Translations under genes and position numbers: made by a program
Source: Riptortus pedestris
Lineage: Eukaryota; Arthropoda; Insecta; Hemiptera; Alydidae
Reading direction: 5' to 3'
DNA: 64,000 nt
Assembly (NCBI GenBank): GCA_019009955.1
Contig: CM032230.1
Coordinates: 22,372,001-22,436,000 of the forward strand
Shown here: positions 1 through 15,412 of the stretch, piece after piece
Numbering within the stretch: position 1 is the stretch's first letter
Layout of the letters: every line of letters starts with the position of its first letter
Notes under the pieces: generated by a model
Databases searched by the model: none
The model's input: only the letters and a program-made list of their open reading frames with translations
Told to the model about the DNA's origin: nothing

Positions 1-260
1 TAACGAGAGTAGGATGATTTTTATCTCAATCAATCAAATTTTAGTAATTCTAAAATTTATGAGTAGGGGGGGGGGGGAGTTTTGTCCGAAGGTTGAAAAC
101 TGAAAAATGAAAAATATCTCGGGTTTTATAAATTCATTATGATGGAGATAAATAAAAAATGTATGTAACAACATACATTTTGTAGTAAATTTTAACTTTT
201 TGGCAAATAAGAAATTGACCCATATACACCTTTTTTTTTCGATCCGATCTATAAATAGCG
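1..260 (+). repeat. Family A fragment (type B middle part)
   Basis: The text matches the middle of other type B copies: TTTTTATCTCAATCAATCAA recurs near 36990, and the stretch leading to CGATCCGATC is the usual family A block. It has a run of about 12 G at 66-77, where other copies have a short G or C run. No ORF. Confidence 0.6.
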
Positions 261-317
261 GTCCTTATAGTTACCTATACCATGAATTGGACACATTCCT
301 GGATTAAACACCCAACA

Positions 318-780
318 CCGACGCCGACATTGTATATTATTACTGAAAATACAAAATCACTCATACCAAATACAATTTACTCAGACTGTAGCAAAGATGG
401 ACAGGACACAGGCGCGGCCTTTATCATTTTTGTCTAGGAAATAAAACTGATGATGTTATAAAATGTAAAAAATATAAATTAGTAGGCACACCATTGTACT
501 AATAACCAGTCCAAATTATTGTCTCTTACAAGCTCTAAAATATGTAAATGAAATGGACTTGCCACCAAACACTTACATTCTACTACACACAGACAGTCCA
601 AATGCTTTTACACAAACTAGACAACATGACCAAACCACGACGAACATATAGAACAAAGTAAACGCGCATACAATAACACAATTAAAAAACAGACTGACTT
701 TCATTCACTTCAAATGGGTCAAGGCACACGCAGGAATTATGGGCAATAAAATAGTCGATATCCACCAACGCCAAAAGTGA
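318..780 (+). pseudogene. Broken RNase H domain of a LINE-type retrotransposon
   Basis: Read in shifting frames, this stretch gives pieces of a retroelement RNase H domain: an IYSDCSKDGQDTGAAFII block (usual form IYTDGSK...GAAF, holding the first catalytic Asp), then GNKTDD-like and IKCKKYKL-like pieces, then ALKYVNEMD, LLHTDSPNAF (third-Asp block) and FKWVKAHAGIMGN (usual form W.PGH/HAGI.GNE). An in-frame TAG lies at 435-437 directly after the first block, and further shifts follow. The stretch around the second catalytic residue (Glu of QAEI) is degraded. A related fragment lies at 33290-33600 and shares the GNKTDDVIKCKK segment, so both come from one LINE family. In cells such a domain removes RNA from RNA-DNA hybrids during reverse transcription. 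This copy is dead. No RT motif precedes it. Confidence 0.8.
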
Positions 781-861
781 CTCTAAGAAGTAGTGAAGAG
801 GTAATTTACAAATCAAATTGACTCCGACTTGTTAAATTTTTTACTAAGAGAAAAAAAGGTC

Positions 862-1560
862 CGACACGCAGGGCTCGTAAAAGCTAAGCAGATTTCCTAC
901 GTGAAGTTTTTACAATAAGAAATCTGCCTATAACAGCATAGTAGTAAGTAACTCTCACCAATTCACTAGAGAGAACAATACTTACTGAAAACGGCCGCCA
1001 GAGCTCACGGCGGGGGGAGAAAGTCCCGAACATAGCCACTGATGCCGAGCTCACATGCAGAATACAAATGCAAATATCTCGGTTAATATTGCAAGATAGA
1101 GAATAAATGTATATAACAATCTTTATAGTAAATTTAATTTGCAATAAGATTGATTTTATAATTTTTATCGATCCGACGTAAAGTGAAAACGGAATTGATA
1201 GTTGAATTTTTTTTCAAAAATCGTTTTAAATAAAAACGTAAAACGCTTAAATAAATGAAGTATAATGGTAGACGAATAAACAATAAATTGCGACCGGGCT
1301 AAAGCGGATAACAGACAAATATATATATATATATATAATATAAAAAATATATAGACTATAATCCTACATATATATCATATAATATCACTAAAATAAAGAT
1401 CTTAATTAGACTTTAAAGTAATAAACATATAGTTCATAATAATTCAAACTATAAGTTTTGAACGGGACCTCATTTTCGTCATCTCCTGGGTAGGTCTAAT
1501 CGCTGGCCATTGTAGATGAAAATTTTTCACAAACTCCGCGTCATACAGTAACGACACTAT
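862..1560 (+). repeat. Family A copy
   Basis: Begins with a diverged ACACGCAGGGCTCG and AAGCAGATTTCC. The CGATCCGACG block is near 1170, the AT array near 1319, and GAACGGGACCTCATTTTCGTC follows at about 1460. An AT-rich insert separates the AT array from the right part. The terminal palindrome is missing. Confidence 0.75.
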
Positions 1561-1589
1561 ATAGTCGATTTCCCTGCTAAGAATATAAT

Positions 1590-1760
1590 ATGATAGAGGT
1601 AAGTACATTTTAATACCTTGAATATTAACCGAGATATTTGCATTTTTCAGTTTTCAGCCCTATGGGAAATCAGCTATTGTGGTCCTTTTTTAAAACATTT
1701 CCACTAATGTCTATCGATCCAACCCACGAGATGTCGAAAATGAAGTTCGTTCAAAAATAT
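1590..1760 (-). repeat. Family A right end, reverse orientation
   Basis: GGGAAATCAGCTATTG, then CTATCGATCCAACCCACGAG and GTTCGTTCAAAA match the right end of family A on the minus strand. It stops exactly where the pyrimidine tract begins. Probably one copy with 5935-6245, which has the same orientation and supplies the other end. Confidence 0.65.
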
Positions 1761-1771
1761 ACAATAAACTA

Positions 1772-5686
<3,915 letters not shown>

Positions 5687-5734
<48 letters not shown>
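5687..5734. repeat. (AT)n microsatellite
   Basis: Uninterrupted TA dinucleotides at the tail of the X element. The next 200 bases are AT-rich with nothing recognisable. Confidence 0.95.
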
Positions 5735-5736
<2 letters not shown>

Positions 5737-5934
5737 TAATTATTAACTTTATAATATTATTTATATATTCTTCCACTATCTATATTAGTTAGTAATAGTA
5801 AAATTATTTTTCAAGAAGTATTAGTTGTTAATCTTGGTTAAAAGAGGGAAATAAATGTCAGGAGTCAAATTTACTCAAGGTTACCCACAGTGTTAAGATG
5901 ACACTCGCTACCTTTCTAGGATTAATACCACCGT

Positions 5935-6245
5935 TATTATGCGTCGGATCGAAAAATTGTATAGGACCCGTCTTATTACAAGTGTAATGTGTTATAAATG
6001 TTGTTATGTACATTTTTCCACTATCTTGATTATTAACTGAAATATTTGCATTTTTAGTTTTCGGTCTTCAGTAAAACCCCACTCCTATTCATCTCATATT
6101 AACAATATTCTATTATGTTATGAAGATTTTTTTTTGAAACTTAAATACCAAGTATTGTCCTCATTGAACTTTTAAGTTTTGAGATAAATGCAAATGCACG
6201 TGGGAAATCTGCTTGGTTAACGCAACCCGTGCGTGACGTACTTTT
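5935..6245 (-). repeat. Family A left end (type B), reverse orientation
   Basis: Matches GCGTCGGATCGAAAAATTGT, TTTTCGGTCTTCAGTAAAAC and, at the end, GTGGGAAATCTGCTTGG plus GTGCGTGACGTACTTTTT, the reverse of the family A start. Confidence 0.75.
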
Positions 6246-6654
6246 TCTTTATTGTCATATTATTGTTGATCTCAAGAACTTGGATTTAATTATTTATTTA
6301 AAAAGACAGAATTGTTATTTGTTAATTTAATTTGTACAAGATGTAAACCTTTAACAAATAAATATACATATATTCTATACTACATTCACGGTAGTCTTAC
6401 CAATATGTTTATTTATCTATCCAATATGTGTTTTATGTTTATTTATCTATTGTAAACCTTCGCAGGGGAAATCTGACAGGCCAGCCAACCTCGTAGCGCC
6501 GAATAGATAGATAGGCTGGAAAGACAAACAATTAATGAAATATATCTGAATGTAACATATTAATTTTATTGAAAACAATTTACTAAAGCTAGTGCTTTAA
6601 TATTTAGTGAATCAGCATCAGTTTTATCTCAATCACCGAAATTTTAGTAATCCA
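6246..6654. other. No gene seen; partial family A sequence at 6530-6654
   Basis: AT-rich with the word GTTTATTTATCTAT repeated near 6405 and 6435. From about 6530 it resembles 36905-37020 (the AATATATC and TTTTATCTCAATCA words), so it is part of a type B family A copy continuing into the next entry. Confidence 0.5.
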
Positions 6655-6890
6655 AGAACATTAAAGAACTTGATCTTTCTTTTAGCATAAAACGTTTAAA
6701 TATCAAGTTAGGTTACGATCAAACAAAAATTGCGACCGCTAGAGCGTTAACACACAAATATATATTTATATAAAAATTTAACGGACTTTTTATTTCGTCA
6801 TCTCCTGGGCAGGATCGATGGACATTTAAAGAAATCTTTCAAAAATCGCGTCATGAGTACGAGCAGAGGGAAATCTGCTAAAATGCGGTT
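6655..6890 (+). repeat. Family A right half
   Basis: Contains GAACTTGATCTTTC, AAATTGCGACCGCTAGAGCG, a short AT-rich array, CGTCATCTCCTGGGCAGGAT and a shortened terminal AGGGAAATCTGCTAAAA. Confidence 0.8.
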
Positions 6891-7394
6891 TCATGGCCGA
6901 AAAATGGAATCTAAGAGTATTTCGTTCTTTACACATTCATGATAAATACAAGATGATATTTGATATGAATATGTTACAAGTGCCTTGATTATACTGAACT
7001 TGTACTAATGTAATTTCTTTGTAGCTATTACAGCCTAGTTAAGCCGGAAATAGAGAGGAAGTAGACAAAAGAGGCCGCCTCGCCTTCCTGTCTCCACCCT
7101 TCTAGGCAACAATGTAGTCAGTCAACAATTCTACAGTCCAACTGTTCATTGTGTGTGTAGTGTTGGTTTGAACAGAAAGTAAGCAGCCCTATCATATGGC
7201 GCAACCTTGTACACTGTGCTAAAGTACGTATTTACCGACTTATTACCCTACATTTGAATGTGTTCATTTTCATTTAGAATCATCAATTATATTTATTTTG
7301 CTCTATTTTATTAAATTTATAACATTTAAGTTGTTAGTAACCGATATAAATAAAACTCTAAGGTTTGCTTGATTTCCTATTTAAATTCGGTGGG
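6891..7394. other. No feature recognised
   Basis: Apparently single-copy in this window. A less AT-rich patch at about 7035-7200 has no convincing ORF. Confidence 0.5.
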
Positions 7395-7720
7395 GATCGT
7401 ACTAGTAACGCGATTTTCCAAAATTTTCTTCAAATGTCCATCGATCTTACCCAGGAGATGACAAAAATGAGACCCGTTCAAAAAAAAAAAAAAAAAAAAA
7501 AAATATAATGTATATATTTGTCTGTTAAGGCTTTAGCGGTCGCAATTCATGTTTGATCGTTACCAAACTTGATATTTAATCATTTTATGTAAAACGAAAG
7601 ATCATGTTCGTTAATGGCTAAAATCTGACCTGTAGGAGGGGGGGGGGCGTCGGATCCTTGTAAAATTGTATAAAACAAAACTTGTAGCAAATTGAATGAT
7701 CTATTAATTTTGTCGTATAT
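7395..7720 (-). repeat. Family A right half with poly(A) in place of AT array
   Basis: CCATCGATCTTACCCAGGAG, then a run of about 21 A at 7482-7502 where other copies have (AT)n, then TTTGTCTGTTAAGGC and the CGCAATTCATGTTTGATCGT block, then an eight-G run near 7638. Confidence 0.8.
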
Positions 7721-7796
7721 ATATTTCCTGTATCTATAGTAAATAGGTTCCAATAAAATTAATGTTATATACAGATATATTTTATTAATTTCTTTA

Positions 7797-8432
7797 GAAG
7801 ATTTCCCTTAATCTTTAGGGAAATCATCTATTTAAGTCGTACTCGAGACGCGATTTTCGAAATTTATCTTCAAATGTCCATCGATCCTACCTAGGAGATG
7901 ATGAATATGAGGTCAGTTCAAAACTGTATATATATATTTGTCTGCTACCGCTCTAGCGGTCGTAATTATTGTTTAATCGTTACCAATCTCGATATTTCTA
8001 GTTTTATGTAAAAAGAACGATCAAGTTCGTTAACGGCTGAAATCGGACCAGGGTGTGGGGGAAGGGGGTTAGAGGGGAGGATTTTCGAAAAGTCGAAAAT
8101 CTCTGTTACTATGCGTCTGATCAAAAACTTATATTGAACCAATCTTATTGCAAATTAAATGATCTATAAATGTTGTTATGTATATGTTTTTATTATCTTT
8201 AATATTAACCCAGATATTTGCAGTTTTTAGTTTTTGGTCTTTAGTAAAACCCCACTCCTACTCATGTCATACCAACAGTAAGCTGTTTTATTATGAAACA
8301 CTTTAGTTGAAACCTAAATAACAAATATTGTTCTCTTTGAACTTTTACGTCATGAGATAAAAGCAAATACTGGGAATAAAAGTGGGAAATCTGCTTAGTT
8401 TACGCAGCCCCTGCATGACGGACTTTTTAACA
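7797..8432 (-). repeat. Family A, near full length
   Basis: Runs from a slightly broken terminal palindrome (GATTTCCCTTAA / TTTAGGGAAATC) through CCATCGATCCTACCTAGGAG, a short AT array and the CTAGCGGTCG block, to GTGGGAAATCTGCTTAGTTT and GCATGACGGACTTTTT. It defines a length of about 640 bp for the family. Confidence 0.85.
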
Positions 8433-8504
8433 TCTAAGTACATAATTAGTAATCTATATAAATATAACTTTAAAATTTGGCAGGGATAAATTTTTAGGAG
8501 ATTT

Positions 8505-9165
8505 CCTTAGCGGGTTAGAAGGTCCTCAAATGCCCGTTGATCATTTCTAAGAGATGACAGAAATTAGGTGAATTGAAAATTATTCATACACACATGTGCA
8601 AACATATGCACATACTTGTTTGTCACCACTAGTGGTTGAGGTTTTTGCTTGATCATTACACTTCAACTGTATGTACTATATAAGTGTTTGAATAAGCTAA
8701 TCTTGTAAGCTTAAATACCAAATATTGTTTTCCAATGGCCTTTTATGTGGAAGATACATGCAAATGCCTTATTTGATCAATTTGACATCATCAATAAAAA
8801 TGTTTACTTGATGAATACCATACTCAATTTTTAACCAGTTCTTCAAACTCTAAAGATCATGCTCGTTAATAGATGAAATTGCACCTGAAATGGGGTGGGG
8901 GCATTCAAAAAAATTAAAATTATTTCTGTATTATACGTTGGATCAAAAAATATTATAAAACCAACCTATTGATGCTCTTAATTTGTCCTTAGCATTTTTC
9001 ATAACTCAATTATTAAGCTTATTTTAGCCGTGTGAAACCCGTGCTTCTACTTACCAAATTGCTATTTAGAAATAGATAATTGATGGTGGTATAAAATGAC
9101 TAAAGCACATGGTATATCTGCTTACTTTACACAGACCTTGCGTGACAAGCGTTTCTTTTTCCACT
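8505..9165 (-). repeat. Diverged family A copy
   Basis: Old copy: GTTGATCATTTCTAAGAGAT and ATATCTGCTTACTTTACACA keep the order of family A blocks, with many differences. The AT array is replaced by mixed CACA/TATG words. Confidence 0.55.
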
Positions 9166-11001
9166 TACTAGGCTGGGATAACCCTTTCCTTCTCAGGAAT
9201 TATTTCTATTTATTTATAGATTATTTTAATTATTATATATAAAAAATTATATATTGTTGTATTGCAAATACAAAAATCAATAATTAAATGAAATGCACAA
9301 AATTGTTGATAATCTGTCACCTACTCATAAAGACCTTTTGAGTTGCTCTGAACAAAAGTCACAGAGTGATGCAGCATTTACACATAAGTATGTAACACAC
9401 TTAGATTTAAGATGATTGAATTTCTCTATTAAACATTTTATAGCAAATTGGGATTTATGTATTCCTGTTTGAATCTATAAAGCAACTTGCAATTACAAAA
9501 AAATAACAGTATTTTTACAAAAACAAGCAACCATATATGGTGAGTTAAAACGAAAAACAGTAATATAAAAAATAATGTAGTGACTAATACATTATGACCA
9601 AATATTAAGTGTCTGTTACATTTACGTAATATACAAAATGACATAAAAACGAAAACAATTTCTTTTCAAGATATCCAATCATCCGATAAGTGTTGAAAAC
9701 TACTTCACCATTTAGAGCATTCCAAGAAGATTCCAACACTGATACATGCATTTGATTGTATTCATGTTTAAAGACCTAATATGGTGGAAATAGAATTCCT
9801 CGATATGTCTGCTGGGACTTCTTTACACATGAAAATCAAGTGCATAGGTTCATCCTATCTCTACCCTCACTAATATACAGATGGGTCAAACTTAATCAAG
9901 CACATTGACCACTTACAGGGACTTGCATCGCGAAAAATTGGATACAAGTTTTTAGTTCAGAGTAAAAATTAATTTTAACTAATCATTACTATGAATATTC
10001 TAAAAGGGATTTAAAATGACATAAAACAAAACTTGGACTCTTAATCTAATTGCTATTAGAAAATATAAATCAATTCATGAATCATTGCATTCATTAGCTG
10101 AAAATGAATTTTATCATAAATTAAATGGGCTATATAAAATAAAATGATATGGGCAATCTATAATTAAATAATTGTTGAAGGGAATTAATAGTTTACAATG
10201 ACATACTGTGTCAGCAGTTTGGATTTAAATTATTAGACTTGTATGTTTTTCCCCATATAAACATGAGGCAACAGTTGGCTTTTCCAGCTGACTACAAAAA
10301 TATAAAATGTGATGATTAGATGGAAAATTCAAAAATTTTGAGACAATCTAAAGGAAAATGTATTTTTTTTTGTACACATATGATTGCCCAGTCCCTTACA
10401 CAAATCTCTTGAAAAATGAAGTAACACCAAAAAAAGATGGTAGTCAATATTGCTGCCACTATCTCAAACAACATTGAAGGGTTACCGAAAAAAGGTGGCC
10501 TCTACTCAGCCACAACTTGTTGATTCCACGGTAATTAAGTTAACAGTACCTTTGTTACTGAATGTAAAAAAAAAAAAAAAGAAAAGAAAAAGAAACGTGT
10601 ATATTTAATCATGTTTTATTTTCTTATTAATTTTTTTGGCATTGGCTATTTTTTTTATACGCGTTTTATTCCCATCCAATGAATTATGCCAACGAATTAT
10701 TTTCTTTTGTTATAATGTTTATTTTATCATACACAATTATTATGTAGTTCATATATGACTATATACATCATATGCACCAATATAATTGTTACATATTTTA
10801 TCATATGTAACTTTTATATTGGTTTACAATCTTTAATATATTTCAAATAGATTTGAAGTTGTGGGCAAGGTCAATGAAAAGTATCTTTTAATTTTCAGAA
10901 TAAATTTATTTCAGACATCGCCGTTTTGTGGCTTACTTTGACAGGGGCTGAATTGTTATAACTATTGAAGTAATGGAGGTTGAGCCCATGAATACCCATT
11001 T
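9166..11001. other. Single-copy AT-rich DNA, no gene
   Basis: No repeat family and no coding region recognised. A short open frame at 9438-9644 (minus) has no recognisable motif. A run of about 16 A lies near 10566. From 10858 the text GGGCAAGGTCAATGAAAAGT is a diverged direct copy of part of the next entry. Confidence 0.5.
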
Positions 11002-11211
11002 ACCCAACAATATTATTTATGACTTCTAGGTTGTTGGCAGGATCAATATAAAGTATCCTTTTATTTTCAGAATTAATTTAGTTCCAACATCACCCAACTT
11101 AGGGGCTTACATTGGCCACCTCTTCAACGGCTCAAATCTTCACATCTTAATCACGAAAACTTTATATTGATCCTGCCAACAACCTCGAAATTATAAATCA
11201 TATTGTTGGGT
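11002..11211. repeat. Inverted repeat, 53-bp arms
   Basis: 11002-11054 (ACCCAACAATATTATTTATG ...) and 11159-11211 are reverse complements with about four mismatches, around a 104-bp loop. A further diverged direct copy of part of this text lies at 10858-10938. This may be a miniature foldback element; no target duplication identified. Confidence 0.85.
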
Positions 11212-11417
11212 AAAAATAACAGATTAGTAGTTGATTAAAATGGGTGTACTCAATTTATTTTGCCTTTATAACCAAATAACACTAAATCTGGGTGACACTA
11301 TTAGCGATGGAAAAAAAAAATGATTGTTTTATCATTTGATATTAGTTGTTGTGTGAACATTATACTTCAGTTTCAACTTACATTTATATTATGGGCATTG
11401 TTAACCATGCATAATAA

Positions 11418-11488
11418 ATACATTAAATATTGAAGTGATGGAGGTTGGCCCATGAATTAAATGAGTATTACTTCAATATTTAATGTAT
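11418..11488. repeat. Perfect 19-bp stem hairpin
   Basis: ATACATTAAATATTGAAGT at 11418-11436 is the exact reverse complement of 11470-11488. The loop contains GATGGAGGTTGGCCCATGAA, also found near 10973, which links it to the inverted repeat 400 bp upstream. Confidence 0.85.
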
Positions 11489-11817
11489 CTTCCTATGTTC
11501 TTTTCAGGTAATTTTGAACATTCCCCAAGCTCAGATGTACAAATGGACCTTTCTGGTTTGTTGAGCTAAATGTTCACTATGTTCTAAAAACAGTCTTTCA
11601 AATGCTCTGTAAACTAAGCAGAGCTGTATTCTCCTTAAGCTATTCTCTCATTCTTTAATACAAATTGGACTTTGAATTTACACTGAACATAATTCACTTA
11701 TTAATACTACTGAATTTAAAATTACATGAATAGAATTGGGCTAATTAACATGATATCCACTTTCATCCTGACTATGAGCATTAAAAATCACCTTCATCTT
11801 ATTCAATCACTTATACT

Positions 11818-13557
11818 GAAATTTGAGTTATGTCTTTCCTGTATTGTTTATTACATATGCTTATTTGATGTGGGGGAATAAAATAAAAACCTACTAGGCA
11901 GCATTCTCCTTGGTTACAACTCTGAAAATTAGAGATTAATAATTTCTTAATAAATAATTATTTTAATTTAATTAATAATTTTAATAAGTTAATAATTACT
12001 TGAATACTGCTTTTATAGTGGATAATTGGCCAAGGGATATTTATTCAGATTATATCTGAAAGGATTCTGCTACTCATAGAGAAGATAGAGTTACGAATGG
12101 CTGGTGTAAGCACTAAAATGTGTTACCAGATTGCTGTAAAACAACACATTTGCTGTTTTATTTGTTGTTGGGCTGTATTTGTATTATAATATTTACAAAT
12201 ATTTATTCCTATAACAGATTTTTATCAAATTAATAAAAGAGAGCTTGAAAAAAGAGTGTAAACAAATAATTTATTAATATCCAAGTATGTATTTATCTGA
12301 CCCTCTTGGGTTTCTATAAGTTGCATATTCAGTAACTCCTTCCCCCAATAAGATAACTTGTTCTTGAAAGCAATTTTGTCTTGTAAGGGTTTAAATCTAC
12401 GGAATTAGACCCAATCATAAATATTATATTGAACGCATGTAAATTTTAAAAGCCCCTCCTGTTGTCTTGAGGGTTGGTATATTCGCCCTATCAAAACAAT
12501 AATAGATCGACTTAGCTGTTAATTCATTACCAGGTTGAGTTCTCATTTTTTTCCAATTAATTTATATATATTATTATATCGAAGCTATTCATCTCATTGC
12601 CAGCAAACTTAATTACATTCTGGATAATATAGGCTGTCAGTTATTGCTTTCAGTCAACCTTGTCCTTTTTAGTAGTATGGTAATTATAGAAATTTGAGTT
12701 ATGTCTTTGCTGTATTGTTTATTACATATGCTTATTTGATGTGGGGGAATAAAATAAAAACCTACAAGGCAGCATTCTCCTTGGTTACAACTCTGAAAAT
12801 TAGAGATTAATAATTTCTCAATTAAATAATTATTTTAATTAATAAGTTAATAATTACTTGAATTCTGTTTTTATAGTGGATAATTGGCCAAGGGATATTT
12901 ATTTAAATTATATCTGAAATGATTCTACTACTTACTCATAGAGAAGGTAGAATTAGAATGGCTGGTGTAAGTACTAAAATGGATTACCAGATTGCAGTAA
13001 AACAACACATTTGCTGTTTTACTTGTTGTTGGGCTGTATTTGATAATATTTGATTTGGCAATATTTACAAATAATTATTCCTATAACAAATTTTTATCAA
13101 ATTAATAAAAGAGAGCTTGAAAAAACAGTGTAAACAAATTATTTATCAATATCCAAGTATGTATTTATCTGACCCTCTCGGTTCTCTGTAAATTGGTCTT
13201 TCAGTAACTCCTTTCACCCAATAAGATCACTTGTTCTTGAAAGCAATTTTGTCTAGTAAAGGGTTTAAGTCTTCGGAATTAAACCCAATCCTAAAAATTA
13301 TAGGTAAAGGTTATTTTATATGCTGTAATTACTAGTAGTCCTTTCTGTTGTCTTGAGGAGTGGTATATTCGCCCATATCAAAAAAATTATAGAGCACTTA
13401 GCTGTAACTTCAACCCCAATTTAATTTAATTAAATCTATTATTATATCAAATATTTTTATCTCATTGCCATCAAATTTAATTACATTCTGAATAATATGG
13501 GATATAAGTTTCTCTTTCAGTCAACCTTGGCCTTTTCAGTAGTATGGTAATTATAGA
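11818..13557. repeat. Tandem duplication, two units of about 870 bp
   Basis: Unit 1 (11818-12688) and unit 2 (12689-13557) both begin GAAATTTGAGTTATGTCTTT and end GTATGGTAATTATA. They agree along their length with scattered substitutions and small indels. Neither unit has a meaningful ORF or matches any other repeat in the window. Long shared words include TTACATATGCTTATTTGATG and AGCAGCATTCTCCTTGGTTA. It looks like a local segmental duplication and not a transposon. Confidence 0.93.
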
Positions 13558-14107
13558 TTTTATATTAAATTTCACGATTTCAAAACTTTTCAACGTAAAA
13601 TGATGAAAAATGAGTCAACAATTTCTTTCCTTTGGAGATGTAAAAGCTACGTCAAGTTTGTGCAGTAGAGCCAAATCTCAGAACCTAGCACTACCTAGCG
13701 ACGTGAGTATGAAACTGTACTAATTCAATTTCTTTACTGCTTCCAAACTCATTATTTTAGTATTATTATTTACGTATCTATAAAATTAGTACTCTCGTTC
13801 AAAATTTGTCTAGAATGAATCTGATCTACGATGAACATGGATGTTTTTTTTATAACATATTCGAATTTTGTTCCAGGCGGAATATAGGCTTATTCTCGCT
13901 TGGAAGAATGTATTTATGTACATGGCTATCTGCGATGAGTGAATTGATCGATAACTCTGGTCTCTCTTCAAAACGCATAAATCTTTCGCCTTTTACTAAA
14001 GATTTCCGTGGAGAGGGACTTTTGATGAGTCTATAACCAATTTTTTGTCAGTACCCTACCGTAAGGCGGGGTCATAAATATAACTATAACATTCTTTTCC
14101 ATTGATT
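13558..14107. other. No gene recognised
   Basis: A 76-residue open frame at 13806-14036 has no recognisable motif and begins at a non-ATG codon, so it is not called. Confidence 0.5.
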
Positions 14108-14233
14108 ACTAGTGGTTGTTTACTCATTAATTCACATCCATTTCAATGTAATAGTAATAATAATTCATATACTAGTGGTTGTTTACTCATTAATTCACAT
14201 CCATTTCAATGTAATAGTAATAATAATTCATAG
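14108..14233. repeat. 63-bp tandem duplication
   Basis: 14108-14170 and 14171-14233 are identical copies of a 63-bp unit starting ACTAGTGGTTGTTTACTCAT. Confidence 0.95.
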
Positions 14234-14252
14234 TAATATCTATTTATTAAAA

Positions 14253-14674
14253 AGTCACGCAGGGGCTGCGTAAACTAAGCAGATTTCACACATAAAGTTT
14301 TACAATGGAAAAATTTCAAAAGAGCCGAGCAGTTAAGGAAACGACAGAACTAGCTTCTGGCGGGAAAGTCACTCGTCCGTTAGCCGCCCAGATTTAATAA
14401 AAATGCAAATACCTTGGTTAATATTCAAGATAGAGAATAAATGTATATAACAACATTTATAGTAAATTTAATTTGCAATAAGATTGATTCTGTACAATTT
14501 TTCGATCCGACGTATAGTAACGGAGATTTTCCAAAAATCCTCCCCACTAACCCCACCCTCCCTGTGGTCAGATTTCAGCCGTTAACGAACTTGATCTTTC
14601 GTTTTACATAAAACGACTAAATATCGAGTTTGGTAACTATCAATCAAAAATTGCGACCGCTAGAGCGGTAACAG

Positions 14675-14731
<57 letters not shown>

Positions 14732-14858
14732 ATTTTGAACGGACCTCATTTTAGTCATCTACTAGGTAGGAAGGATGTACATTTGAAGAAAAATTTCGAA
14801 AATTCCGTCATGAGTACAACTTCAATAGCTGATTTCCCTCAAGGGAAATCTGCTAAAA
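14253..14858 (+). repeat. Family A, full length
   Basis: GTCACGCAGGGGCTGCGTAA at the left, CGATCCGACGTATAGTAACG in the middle, a mixed (AC)n(AT)n array at 14674-14727, GAACGGACCTCATTTTAGTC, and the palindrome GATTTCCCTCAAGGGAAATC then TGCTAAAA. Confidence 0.9.
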
Positions 14859-15221
14859 CTGTACATTATATGTATAATTATGTTATTGAACGTTCATATA
14901 GTATTTTTGGCGAGGCTTGAGTCGGCACTAGGAATTTTTCTTTAATAATCTCTCTAGAACTCACTTAATATTAATTCAATAGTAGTATTTACAGGCTACA
15001 CGTGGTAATTGGTTTCATGAACAGGTAAACCTGATTTTCGCGTGATCGAAATTTGAATTCACGTGGGAATAATGCTTAGTTTACGCAAACCCCCAGAGAA
15101 ATGTTTCGAAAATCGGATCATGACCAGCTCGACCTCAATAGCTGAATTCTCGAAACTTTAACGGAGACATTATACATGTTCACCCCCCCCCCCCCAACCA
15201 CACGGGAAATGCATGACGGAC
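14859..15221. other. Mosaic of short repeat pieces, no gene
   Basis: Holds a family C piece at about 14994-15070 (TGAACAGGTAAACCTGATTT, also at 43365 and reversed near 19870 and 20137), scrambled family A pieces and a run of 14 C at 15182-15195. Confidence 0.55.
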
Positions 15222-15342
15222 CGTTTTAGCAGATTTCCCCCTGAGAGGGAACTCAGCTATTGAGGTTGTACTCATGACGGAATTTTCTTCAAATGTCCAT
15301 CGATCCCACCTAGTTGATGACGAAAATGAGGTCCGTTCAAAA

Positions 15343-15411
<69 letters not shown>

Positions 15412-15412
15412 T

